DNA from: DATBQN01 sp963799925
Lineage (GTDB): Bacteria; Acidobacteriota; Thermoanaerobaculia; Multivoradales; UBA5704
Length of the DNA: 64,000 nt
Assembly: GCA_963799925.1 (NCBI GenBank)
Contig: CAWCYZ010000001.1
Span: forward strand, 1,550,001-1,614,000
Direction of reading: 5' to 3'
Every line of letters begins with the position of its first letter. Within the stretch, counting starts at the first letter, position 1. The notes under the pieces were generated by a model. The model saw only the letters and a program-made list of their open reading frames with translations, did no database searches and was not told the DNA's origin. Of this stretch, positions 54,826 to 62,593 are shown one piece after another. A program made the translations under genes and the position numbers.

Positions 54826-56064
54826 ATGAGCACGTTCGTGCTTGAAGAGAAGAGCCGCAAGATGTCCACCGCCGAGTACATCGAGCTCGAGGAGCGCTAC
54901 GGCGCCCACAACTACCACCCGCTCGACGTCGTCGTCACCCGTGGCCACGGGGTCTGGGTCTGGGACGTCGAGGGCCGCAAGTACCTCGACTTCCTCGCCG
55001 CCTACTCGGCGGTCAACCAGGGCCACTGCCACCCGGTGATCCTGCGCGCGCTGATCGAGCAGGCGTCGAGCGTCACCCTCACCTCGCGGGCCTTCCGCAA
55101 CGACCAGCTCGGCCTCTTCTACCAGCAGTTCTGCGAGCTGACCGGCTTCGCCAAGTTCCTGCCCATGAACACCGGCGCCGAGGCGGTGGAGACCGCCTTG
55201 AAAACCGCCCGCAAGTGGGCCTACAAGGTCAAGGGCGTGCCCGCCGGCCAGGCCGAGATCCTCGTCTTCGACCACAACTTCCACGGCCGCACGATCACCC
55301 TCGTCTCCTTCTCGACCGACGAGCAGTACCGCGACGGCTACGGGCCCTTCACGCCGGGCTTCAAGGTCCTCCCCTACGGCGACGCCGACGCGGTCGCCGC
55401 GGCGATGGGCCCCAACGTGGCGGCGGTCCTCCTCGAGCCGATCCAGGGCGAGGCCGGCATCGTCCTGCCGCCGGAAGGGTTCCTGCGGCGGGTGCGCGAG
55501 ATCACCCGCCAGCACAACGCGCTCCTCGTCTGCGACGAGATCCAGTCCGGCCTCGGCCGCACCGGCAAGCTCTTCGCCTACGAGCACGAGGGGATCCGCC
55601 CCGACATCGTGATCGTCGGCAAGGCGCTCTCGGGCGGCTTCTACCCGGTCTCCGGCATCCTCGCCGACGACGAGGTGATGGGCGTCTTCCACCCCGGCGA
55701 CCACGGCTCGACCTACGGCGGCAACCCGGCCGCCGCGGCGGTCGCCCGCGCCGCCCTCCGGGTGCTGGTCGACGAGAAGATGGTCGAGAACTCGGCCGAG
55801 CTCGGCCCCTACTTCATGGACCGCCTGCGGGAGATCGACTCGCCGCACGTCCAGGAGGTGCGCGGCAAGGGCCTGTGGATCGGCATCGAGCTCAAGGCCG
55901 AGGCCGGCGGCGCCCGCCGCTTCTGCGAGGCGCTCCAGAAGGAGGGGCTGCTCTGCAAGGAGACCCACGACAACGTCATCCGCATCGCCCCGCCGCTGGT
56001 CATCAAGAAGGACGAGATCGACTGGGCGCTCGAGCGCCTGAAGAAGGTCCTCCGGATGCCCTGA
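54826..56064 (+). CDS. rocD: Ornithine/acetylornithine-type class III aminotransferase
   Basis: 412 residues, GGAGG before ATG. Class III PLP-enzyme motifs are RKYLDFLAAYSAVNQGHCHP, NTGAEAVETALKTARKWAY, FDHNFHGRTITLVSFST, LLEPIQGEAGIVLPPEGFL and LLVCDEIQSGLGRTG (PLP Asp). VGKALSGGFYPVS carries the Schiff-base Lys (about residue 266). It is closest in pattern to ornithine-oxo-acid transaminase (glutamate semialdehyde formation). Clean frame. It is bracketed by arms of a long inverted repeat. Confidence 0.88.
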   Translation: MSTFVLEEKSRKMSTAEYIELEERYGAHNYHPLDVVVTRGHGVWVWDVEGRKYLDFLAAYSAVNQGHCHPVILRALIEQASSVTLTSRAFRNDQLGLFYQQFCELTGFAKFLPMNTGAEAVETALKTARKWAYKVKGVPAGQAEILVFDHNFHGRTITLVSFSTDEQYRDGYGPFTPGFKVLPYGDADAVAAAMGPNVAAVLLEPIQGEAGIVLPPEGFLRRVREITRQHNALLVCDEIQSGLGRTGKLFAYEHEGIRPDIVIVGKALSGGFYPVSGILADDEVMGVFHPGDHGSTYGGNPAAAAVARAALRVLVDEKMVENSAELGPYFMDRLREIDSPHVQEVRGKGLWIGIELKAEAGGARRFCEALQKEGLLCKETHDNVIRIAPPLVIKKDEIDWALERLKKVLRMP

Positions 56065-56069
56065 GCCTC

Positions 56070-56133
56070 CCGCCCTCGGGACCGCCCCGAACCCCCTTCC
56101 AGGCGGCCGTCCTCGGGACCAAACGGACCCAGT
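56070..56133 (-). repeat. Right arm of the long inverted repeat
   Basis: About 64 bp, 5 nt after the aminotransferase stop. Its reverse complement matches the left arm over its whole length (TGGGTCCGTTTGGTCCCGAG, GGCCGCCTGGAAGGGGGTTC). Both arms are outside coding sequence. Confidence 0.85.
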
Positions 56134-56289
56134 ACCCGGCGGAGCGAGGCAGGGAGAGAGCCGGCGGCGCGAGCCGCCGGCTCTTCGCGTCTGCGGGCGA
56201 GCTGGGCGGCCTCGGCGGGCGTGGTAGCGTCGTCGCGAGCGCCGCCCGCGAGCGGCGGCGGATCGTCAACCACGCAAGGAGAGAGCAAC

Positions 56290-57195
56290 ATGATGAGCCC
56301 CGACAGGATCTTCCTCTGGATCGGCATGGCGATGCTCTTGGGCGCTCGCCTGCCCGCGTCCCCGCCGTCGCCGCCCTCCCTCTCAGCGGACGAGGAGACG
56401 CACCTGCGCAACATGGCGGCCGAGCACCGGGGCGACCGCCCCGACGCCACCCCCGCCGCCACCACTGCGCCGGCGCAGCCGGTGACCGCCGCGCCGGTCG
56501 CCTATGGGCAGGCGGGGCAGGCGGCCGGCAAGCCGATCAGCGGCTTCCTCGCCCGGCCGCAGGCGGCCAAGGGGCCGCTGCCCGCCCTGATCGTGATCCA
56601 TGAGTGGTGGGGATTGAACGACAACATCCGCGACGTGACGCGGCGCCTCGCCGGCGAGGGCTACACCGCGCTCGCCGTCGACCTCTACGGCGGCGCCTCG
56701 GCGACCAGCCCCGACCAGGCGACCCGGTTGATGCAGGGGGTGATGAAGGACCCGGCGGCGGCCAGGATGAACCTGCGCCAGGCCTACGACTACCTGGCGA
56801 CCCACGAGCACGCGCCGAAGGTGGGGGTGATCGGCTGGTGCTTCGGCGGCGGCTGGTCGCTCAATACCGCCCTCCTGCTGCCCGACAAGATCGCCGCGAC
56901 GGTCATCTACTACGGCCACCCGACGACTGACAGGGCGCAGCTCGCGACGCTCGGCATGCCGATCATCGGCTTCTTCGGCGCCAAGGACCAGAGCATCCCG
57001 GTCGCCTCCGTCCGCGAGTTCGAGTCGACCCTGAAGAGCCTCGGGAAGCCGGTCGAGATCCACGTCTACGACGACGCCGGCCACGCCTTCGCCAACCCCT
57101 CCGGCACCAACTACCGCCCGCAGGCGGCGGCCGACGCCTGGACCCGCACGGTCGCCTTCCTCGCCCACGCCCTGAAACCGGGCGCGGCGGCCTAG
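56290..57195 (+). CDS. Dienelactone hydrolase family protein, exported
   Basis: 301 residues with N-terminal signal (FLWIGMAMLLGARLPASP) and an Ala/Pro-rich linker. The alpha/beta hydrolase domain has LIVIHEWWGLNDNIRDVTRRLA, VGVIGWCFGGGWSLNTALL (nucleophile Cys about 183), IIGFFGAKDQSIP (Asp about 234) and VYDDAGHAFANPS (His about 264), the Cys-Asp-His triad of dienelactone hydrolase. Substrate unknown; many exported members are general esterases. AAGGAGAG ribosome-binding site. Confidence 0.88.
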   Translation: MMSPDRIFLWIGMAMLLGARLPASPPSPPSLSADEETHLRNMAAEHRGDRPDATPAATTAPAQPVTAAPVAYGQAGQAAGKPISGFLARPQAAKGPLPALIVIHEWWGLNDNIRDVTRRLAGEGYTALAVDLYGGASATSPDQATRLMQGVMKDPAAARMNLRQAYDYLATHEHAPKVGVIGWCFGGGWSLNTALLLPDKIAATVIYYGHPTTDRAQLATLGMPIIGFFGAKDQSIPVASVREFESTLKSLGKPVEIHVYDDAGHAFANPSGTNYRPQAAADAWTRTVAFLAHALKPGAAA

Positions 57196-57229
57196 CCCAA
57201 AGACGAGGAGAGGCGCCCCAAGACGACGA

Positions 57230-57255
57230 GAGGCGCCGGGTCTCCCCGGCGCCTC
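57230..57255. terminator. Bidirectional hairpin between convergent genes
   Basis: GAGGCGCCGGG and CCCGGCGCCTC form a perfect 11-bp stem with a 4-nt loop. It lies between the dienelactone hydrolase gene and the convergent secreted-protein gene, so it can serve both. AGACGA(G/C)GAGAGGCGCC is directly repeated on its left side. Confidence 0.6.
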
Positions 57256-57289
57256 CAAAGCTTCAAAACGGCCGCAGCCGTCGCTGCAG

Positions 57290-57724
57290 TTACTTCGAGG
57301 GGGTCTTGGCGGCCGGAGCCATCTTGGCGGCGTGGATGGTGACCTTGCTGGCCATCTTGGTGTCGCCCATGGTCTTGTAGGAGACGGTGACCTTGGTGCC
57401 CATGGTGATGTCGGCCGCGGTCTTGCTCTTCGGGGAGATGGTGGTCTTGTCGTTCCAGCTGAAGTTCATGTCGCCGCTCTTCGCCTTGACGGTCATGGTC
57501 TTGGCGGTGGCGTCGACGGCGGTCACTTCGCCGGTGGCCGAGTGAGCCTTCGTGCTGTGATGCTTGCTCTTCTTCGCCATCGTGCCATGCGACATCGACA
57601 TGTCGCTCGAGCTGGTGCCCATGGCGCCGCTGTCGGTGCCCATCGTGCCGGTCTGCGCGGCGGCGAAGGCCGCCGTCGTCAGGCCCATCAACCCACACAG
57701 AACCCACACAGAAGTCTTGCGCAT
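57290..57724 (-). CDS. Secreted Met/His-rich protein, DUF5666/CusF-like
   Basis: 144 residues. Signal peptide RKTSVWVLCGLMGLTTAAFAAAQ. Next is a Met/Ser/His-rich stretch (MGTSSSDMSMSHGTM, KKSKHHSTKAHS) that could bind copper or another soft metal. A small beta-rich domain follows (TGEVTAVDATAKTMTVKAKSG, WNDKTTISPKSKTAADITMG) and a Lys/Ala-rich tail. The domain resembles the OB-like DUF5666/CusF pattern. AGGAGA ribosome-binding site. Metal handling is an inference from composition. Confidence 0.72.
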   Translation of the reverse strand: MRKTSVWVLCGLMGLTTAAFAAAQTGTMGTDSGAMGTSSSDMSMSHGTMAKKSKHHSTKAHSATGEVTAVDATAKTMTVKAKSGDMNFSWNDKTTISPKSKTAADITMGTKVTVSYKTMGDTKMASKVTIHAAKMAPAAKTPSK

Positions 57725-57957
57725 ACACTCTCCTTTAGCGGGCGGGGGATATCCCCACCCAAAGTACCAGGCTCCTATTCTGCATCCGGGATGCCAGGCT
57801 TTTCAACGCCTCTCCCCAGGGGAAGCCGCCGGAAGCCGCGGCCCGGCGCGTCAAACAAGGCGCGCTGGAGCCTCTCTCCTCGCCAAAACGGCATGGCCAG
57901 ACGCCCGCGCGGCCGCGATGGCTCCGCCGGGCGCCTGACAGCTCTCCGCCCGCCGGA

Positions 57958-59037
57958 TCAGGACAGGAGGTCGGCGGCGAGGCGGGCGGCGCCGAAGAGG
58001 GCGGCCCGCTCGTTGAGGACCACCCGCACCGGCACGGCCTCGAGATACGAGCGGAAGCGCCCCTTGTCCTGGAAGGCGCGGAGGAAGGTGCCGTCCCGCA
58101 GCTTGTCGAGGATCTTCGGCGCGATGCCCCCTCCCAGGTAGACGCCGCCGGTCGCCGTGCCCAGGAGGGCGAGGTTGCCCGCCGTGGCGCCATAGGCGGC
58201 GGCGAAGAGGTCGAGGGCGCGCTCGGCGAGCGGCGAGGCGCCGGCCAGGGCGGCCTCGGCGATCGCCTTGGCGGGGTCCTCGGCGGCGAGCCGCGCCAGC
58301 AGCTCCGGGGTCTCCGGCCTCTCCGGCGGCTCGCTCGGCCGGCCGCCGGAGCCGCCCGCGGCCGAGCGCTGGAGCGACAGGTGGAGATAGATGTTGTGGA
58401 GCCCAGGGCCGGAGAGGACCCGCTCGACGCTGACGTGCCCGAAGCGGTCCCGCAGCGTGCGGTAGAGGGCCAGCTCATCCTCCGTGCGCGGCGCGTAGTC
58501 CATGTGGCCGCCCTCGGAGGCGACGGCGGCATGGCCGCCGCCCGGCCGGGCGGGGAGGAGCGCCATCCCGAGGCCGGTGCCGGCGGCGATCAGGGCGCGG
58601 TTGCCGCCGCCGGCGGACGCCCCCGGGTCGCCCGGCTGGAGGACGGCGACGTCGGCGGGATCGAGCAGCGCCACCCCCGCCGCCGTCGCCACCAGGTCGT
58701 TGACCAGGGTGAGGGCGGGGATGGCCATGGCGCGGCCGAGCGCCACGCCGTCGACCTCCCAGGCGAGATTGGGGGTCCTGGCGTAGTTCTCGACCACCGG
58801 CCCCGGCACCCCGAAGCAGGCGGCGGCGATGGCCGGGTGGTCGCCGGCCAGGAACCGGGCGAGGAGCGGCCCGAGGGCGGGGAAGTCGGCGCTGATGAAA
58901 TGGGCGCCGCGCAGGAGGCGCGGGCGTCCGTCGACCCAGCGGAAGAGGCCGAGGTTGGTCTTCGTGCCGCCGACGTCACCGGCGAGGATCAGGAGCTCGT
59001 CCCGGTATCCCCTCGTCGCCTCCGCTCCGCTCGCCAT
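57958..59037 (-). CDS. glk: Glucokinase
   Basis: 359 residues of the COG0837 type. ATP motif ILAGDVGGTKTNLGLFRW, ACFGVPGPVVENYARTPNLAWEV, LVNDLVATAAGV (catalytic Asp), IAAGTGLGMALL, VASEGGHMDYAPRTEDELAL and GVYLGGGIAPKILDKL. An insertion of about 20 Gly/Pro/Glu-rich residues (SAAGGSGGRPSEPPERPET) between strands is unusual. Phosphorylates glucose with ATP. Single gene. Confidence 0.92.
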   Translation of the reverse strand: MASGAEATRGYRDELLILAGDVGGTKTNLGLFRWVDGRPRLLRGAHFISADFPALGPLLARFLAGDHPAIAAACFGVPGPVVENYARTPNLAWEVDGVALGRAMAIPALTLVNDLVATAAGVALLDPADVAVLQPGDPGASAGGGNRALIAAGTGLGMALLPARPGGGHAAVASEGGHMDYAPRTEDELALYRTLRDRFGHVSVERVLSGPGLHNIYLHLSLQRSAAGGSGGRPSEPPERPETPELLARLAAEDPAKAIAEAALAGASPLAERALDLFAAAYGATAGNLALLGTATGGVYLGGGIAPKILDKLRDGTFLRAFQDKGRFRSYLEAVPVRVVLNERAALFGAARLAADLLS

Positions 59038-59184
59038 GCGCGACCGCTCCCTTGCCCGCCTGGACTGTATGCGAGAGGAAGACCGCGGGCAATCGCGCCC
59101 GTCCTAGGAACTGCCGATGAGCGTGGTAGCATCGCGGGCCGCGGCGGGAGCGATGTCGAAGACCCCAACGGACAGAGCGGCAGA

Positions 59185-59571
59185 GTGAGCGGAGGGCGCG
59201 GGCGGATGGCGGCGGCCATGCTGGCGCTCGCGCTCGCCGCCTGCGGCGGGCGCGGCGGGCGCGACTACACGGTGCGCGGCAAGGTCGCGCAGCTCCCCCA
59301 GGCGGGCCAGCCGGCGAGCGCCTTCATGATCGCCCACGAGCCGGTCGACGACTTCGTCGACCGCGACGGCAAGGTCTCGGGGATGGACTCGATGACCATG
59401 TCGTTCCCGCTCGCCCGCGGCGTCACGCCGGCCGGCCTCGCGGTCGGCGACCCGATCCGGTTCACGCTGCACGTCGATTGGGCGGCCGATCGGCCGGTCG
59501 AGATCACGCGCCTCGAGAAGCTCCCGCCGGGCACGCCGATCGTCTTCCGCGCCGCCCGCCCGGCGCACTGA
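59185..59571 (+). CDS. Copper-binding lipoprotein (CusF-like domain)
   Basis: 128 residues from a GTG; an ATG 21 nt downstream is the alternative. The GTG start gives an Arg-containing n-region before the lipoprotein signal MLALALAAC (lipobox LAAC). The mature domain has YTVRGKVAQLPQ, MIAHEPVDDFVDRDGKVSGMDSMTMSFPL and VGDPIRFTLHVDWAADRPVEI. The IAHEPV and MDSMTMSF pattern is the Met/His copper site of CusF-type proteins. Likely a periplasmic copper carrier. Confidence 0.85.
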   Translation: MSGGRGRMAAAMLALALAACGGRGGRDYTVRGKVAQLPQAGQPASAFMIAHEPVDDFVDRDGKVSGMDSMTMSFPLARGVTPAGLAVGDPIRFTLHVDWAADRPVEITRLEKLPPGTPIVFRAARPAH

Positions 59572-59650
59572 GGCGCGGCCGGGCGGAGCCCGCCGGCACT
59601 TTTTCAGCGGACTTCCACGCACTAACCAACGCAACGAAACGGAGGGAGAT

Positions 59651-60079
59651 ATGCCGGTACGTCAAGCCAGAGCGGTTTGGGAAGGTGGACTCAAGGACGG
59701 CCACGGCACCGTGGCCCTCGGCAGCGGCGCCTTCGAGGGACGCTACTCGTTCGGCTCGCGCTTCGAGGAGGCGGGGGGAACCAACCCCGAGGAGCTGATC
59801 GGCGCCGCCCATGCCGGCTGCTTCTCGATGGCGCTCTCGGCCGGCCTCGGCCGCGCCGGGTTCCAGCCGCAGCGGGTCGCGACCGCGGCCAAGGTCCACC
59901 TCGAGAAGGTGGGCGAGGGTTTCAAGATCACCCGCATCGAGCTCGATTGCGAGGCCGCGGTGCCGGGCATCGACGACGCCGCGTTCCAGGAGGCGGCCCG
60001 CAAGGCGAAGGAGGGCTGCCCGGTGTCGCAGGCCCTGGGCGGCGTCGAGATCACCCTCCAGGCGCGCCTCCAGGGTTAG
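59651..60079 (+). CDS. OsmC-family peroxiredoxin
   Basis: 142 residues. The two redox cysteines are in AAHAGCFSMALSAGLG (Cys57) and AKEGCPVSQALGG (Cys123), the OsmC/Ohr arrangement that reduces organic hydroperoxides. N-terminal RQARAVWEGGLKDGHGTVAL is typical of the OsmC branch. GGAGG ribosome-binding site. Followed by a strong hairpin. Confidence 0.92.
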   Translation: MPVRQARAVWEGGLKDGHGTVALGSGAFEGRYSFGSRFEEAGGTNPEELIGAAHAGCFSMALSAGLGRAGFQPQRVATAAKVHLEKVGEGFKITRIELDCEAAVPGIDDAAFQEAARKAKEGCPVSQALGGVEITLQARLQG

Positions 60080-60088
60080 GCGTCCGCT

Positions 60089-60128
60089 CGACCGGGCCCC
60101 GCCGCCCGGCCGGCGGCGGGGCCGGTCG
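60089..60128 (+). terminator. Long GC hairpin after osmC
   Basis: An 18-nt and a 17-nt arm (CGACCGGGCCCCGCCGCC and GGCGGCGGGGCCGGTCG) pair with one bulged base around a 5-nt loop, 10 nt behind the OsmC stop. There is only a weak T-run. Probable terminator. Confidence 0.6.
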
Positions 60129-60183
60129 ATCCTTGCGGTCGCCTTTCCCCCATTGATTTATAGCTGCCAATGCATCTTTTTGC

Positions 60184-60212
60184 TTGACATCGTCGCGCGG
60201 CGCCCTTAGCCT
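60184..60212 (+). promoter_or_regulatory. Bactofilin promoter
   Basis: TTGACA, 17-nt spacer, TAGCCT, with an AT-rich stretch upstream (TTGATTTATAGCTG...TTTTTGC). Same hexamers and spacing as the nadA promoter. The predicted start leaves a leader of about 35 nt with AAGGAG before the bactofilin ATG. Confidence 0.6.
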
Positions 60213-60255
60213 CGCAGCGAGTTTCGGCCCTAGATTCCCGTAAGGAGATTTCAGC

Positions 60256-60816
60256 ATGGCGTGGAAGAGAGAAGATCCGCCGAGCCCGAGCCCGCAACCC
60301 CACCCCGAGCCCGCCCCACTCCCCCGCCCGGTCGTAGCGTCCACCACCGCCGCCGCCGCCACCACCGCACCCGAGCCGCCCCGGCGCAGCGGCGAGCGCG
60401 CGACGATCGGCCCGTCGATCTACATCAAGGGCGATCTCGCCGGCGACGAGGACCTCGTCATCGAGGGACGCGTCGAGGGGCGCGTCGACCTGAAGCAGCA
60501 CAACGTGACGATCGGCAAGAACGGCCGCGTGCGCGCCGACGTCTTCGGCCGCATCGTCAACGTCGAGGGCGAGGTCGACGGCAACGTCTTCGCCCAGGAG
60601 CAGGCGGTTCTCCGCCAGTCGGGCGCGGTGCGCGGCAACATCACCTCGCCGCGCGTCACGCTGGAGGACGGCTCGCGTTTCAAGGGCTCGATCGACATGG
60701 AGCCCAAGGACGGCGGCAAGAGCGGCAGCGGCGCCAACCACTCGGCCAAGCGCGAGGGGGAGACGGCGAGCGTGGCCGCCAGCAGCGGCAGCGGCGGCCG
60801 GCCGGCCAGCGCCTGA
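60256..60816 (+). CDS. Bactofilin
   Basis: 186 residues. A Pro/Ala-rich N-terminal tail (about 1-50) is followed by the right-handed beta-helix core: IGPSIYIKGDLAGDEDLVIEGRVEGRVDLKQ, VTIGKNGRVRADVFGRIVNVEG, VDGNVFAQEQAVLRQSGAVRGNI and SPRVTLEDGSRFKGSIDM. A Gly/Ser-rich C-terminal tail ends it. Bactofilins polymerise without nucleotide and organise cell-envelope or stalk functions. The stop overlaps the start of the methyltransferase-like gene (TGATG). Confidence 0.93.
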   Translation: MAWKREDPPSPSPQPHPEPAPLPRPVVASTTAAAATTAPEPPRRSGERATIGPSIYIKGDLAGDEDLVIEGRVEGRVDLKQHNVTIGKNGRVRADVFGRIVNVEGEVDGNVFAQEQAVLRQSGAVRGNITSPRVTLEDGSRFKGSIDMEPKDGGKSGSGANHSAKREGETASVAASSGSGGRPASA

Positions 60817-61493
60817 TGCGCTGGCCCGGCTCCCGCGACAGCGGGAAAGAGCACGGGCAGCCGGCCGAGGCGAACCCCGACGTCCATCGCTCGCTGGGCC
60901 TCGCCGCGCTGTTCCAGGAGATCCGGCGGGATCGCAAGCTGCAGGTGCTCGACCTCGGCTCGGCCGTGGGCTCGAACGTCGAGTTCCTGTCGCGCTACGA
61001 CTGCAAGCTCTACATCGAGGACCTCTACGCGGCGCTCGCCGCCCGGCGGCCCGCCGTCGGCGAGGGCGAGGAGGCGGGGCCGCAGTTCTTCGCCGACTTC
61101 CTCCCCCTGCCGGAGACCGTCCACCTGGACGTGATCCTCGCCTGGGACACCTTCAACTACCTGTCGCGCCGCGAGCTCTCCCACTTGATCGCTCACCTGC
61201 GGCGCTACTGCCAGCCGGGGACGCTGATCTTCGCCCTCATCTCGATCCTCAAGCAGATCCCGGCGCAGCCCATCCGCTTCCGCATCGTCGACGAGGAGAA
61301 CCTCGCCTATGAGATGCGGACCGCCGCGCTGCGCCCGGCGCCGCGCTACGCTCCGGCGGAGCTGACGGACATCCTCTCCGGCTTCCGCGTCGACCGCTCG
61401 TACCTGTTGCGCCATGGCATCCAGGAATACCTGTTCGTGCGCGACAAGGACCTGCCCGGCCCCCCGCCCGCCGCGCCGCCGCGCCGCTGGTAG
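60816..61493 (+). CDS. Methyltransferase-like protein co-transcribed with bactofilin
   Basis: 225 residues. KLQVLDLGSAVGSNVEFLSRYDCKLYIEDLY resembles motif I and the acidic residue of class I SAM methyltransferases, and VILAWDTFNYLSRRELSHLIAHLRRYCQPG resembles motifs IV-V. The glycine motif is atypical (DLGSAVGSN), so activity is uncertain. The start is fixed by the TGATG overlap with bactofilin, which implies a functional link. Its stop codon lies in the first unit of a 13-bp repeat array. Confidence 0.75.
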   Translation: MRWPGSRDSGKEHGQPAEANPDVHRSLGLAALFQEIRRDRKLQVLDLGSAVGSNVEFLSRYDCKLYIEDLYAALAARRPAVGEGEEAGPQFFADFLPLPETVHLDVILAWDTFNYLSRRELSHLIAHLRRYCQPGTLIFALISILKQIPAQPIRFRIVDEENLAYEMRTAALRPAPRYAPAELTDILSGFRVDRSYLLRHGIQEYLFVRDKDLPGPPPAAPPRRW

Positions 61494-61570
61494 CCCCCGC
61501 TGGCAGCCAGGCTGGTAGCTAACGCTGGCAGCTGACGCTGGTAGCCAGCGCTGGTAGCCAATCAGCTACC
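61486..61570. repeat. GCTGGTAGC direct repeats between convergent genes
   Basis: Six units of 12-13 bp on the pattern GCTGG(T/C)AGCYNNC, starting in the stop codon of the methyltransferase-like gene and reaching the stop of the convergent oxidoreductase. Units are partly self-complementary (GCTGGTAGCCAGC), so the array can fold into hairpins and may end transcription from both sides. Confidence 0.7.
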
Positions 61571-62593
61571 GTAGACCGCGTCGACCACCTCGGCCACCAG
61601 AATGCCGCGGATCGCCGCCGGGTCGAAGCGCGGCGCCGCCGCCAGGCGCTCGGCCCAGGCGGCGATCCCGCGCCCCATCCATTCGCCCGACTCGCGGTGG
61701 GAGGTCTGGCGCGAGCGGCCGCTGTAGCGCCGCAGCTCGAAGTCGTAGAAGCTGCCGCCGACGTTCGCCAGCTCGGCGCCGCCGGCGGTGCCGAAGGCCG
61801 CCGCGCGGATCGTGCAGTCCTCGCCGGCGTGGGCGTTCCAGGAGACGGCGAGGGTCGCCGTCGCCCGCTCGCCGGCGCCGGTCTCGAGCTCGAGCCAGGC
61901 GGTCGCGAAGTCGTCGATCCCCCGCCGGCTCCCGGCCCCTTCGACCGGCTGCCCGCCGGCGGTGGCGCGGCCGGCGACGGCGGTGACCGCGCGCGCCTCG
62001 GTCAGCCACAGGGCGAGGTCGATCAGGTGGACGCCCAGGTCCATCAGCGCGCCGCCGCCGGCGAGCGCCGGGTCGCGGCACCACGCCTTGTCCGGGCCAT
62101 AGGCATTGTGGAACACGGTCTCGAGCGCCACCATGCGCCCCAGCTCGCCCGCCGCGATCGCCCGCCGGATCTCCCCTGCCCCGGCGGTGTGGCGGTAGGA
62201 GTAGTCGACCGCGAGCGGCCGGTCGGCCTCGCGCGAGGCGGCGATCAGGAGCCGCGCCTCGGCGGCCGAGAGGGCGAGCGGCTTCTGGCAGAAGACCGCC
62301 AGGCCGCGCTCGAGCGCCGCCAGGACCTGCGGCGCATGGAGCGCGTTGGGCGTCGCGATCACCACCCCGTCCAAGTCGAGCGCGGCGGCCCGGCGCCACA
62401 GGTCGCCGGGGTCGGCGAAGCAGGCCGCGCCGGGGTGGCCGGCGGCCGCCGCCGCCAGGCGCTCCGGCGCCGACTCGCAGAGCGCCACCGCTTCGGCGGC
62501 CCCGGCCGCGGTCACCGCGGCGAGGCGCTGGGCGCCGATCCAGCCGAGGCCGACGAAGGCCAGGCGAGGGGGCCGCGCAGCGGGCCGGCTCAC
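61562..62593 (-). CDS. Gfo/Idh/MocA-family oxidoreductase
   Basis: 343 residues, GTG start overlapping the stop of the alcohol dehydrogenase-type gene. Rossmann motif LAFVGLGWIGAQRLAAV, DGVVIATPNALHAPQVLAAL, the EKP-like motif VFCQKPLALSAAEARLL, VDYSYRHTAGAGEIRRAI and GGALMDLGVHLIDLALWL with the conserved Asp and His. Likely acts on a sugar or inositol-type polyol together with the upstream dehydrogenase. Substrate unknown. Confidence 0.88.
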   Translation of the reverse strand: MSRPAARPPRLAFVGLGWIGAQRLAAVTAAGAAEAVALCESAPERLAAAAAGHPGAACFADPGDLWRRAAALDLDGVVIATPNALHAPQVLAALERGLAVFCQKPLALSAAEARLLIAASREADRPLAVDYSYRHTAGAGEIRRAIAAGELGRMVALETVFHNAYGPDKAWCRDPALAGGGALMDLGVHLIDLALWLTEARAVTAVAGRATAGGQPVEGAGSRRGIDDFATAWLELETGAGERATATLAVSWNAHAGEDCTIRAAAFGTAGGAELANVGGSFYDFELRRYSGRSRQTSHRESGEWMGRGIAAWAERLAAAPRFDPAAIRGILVAEVVDAVYGS

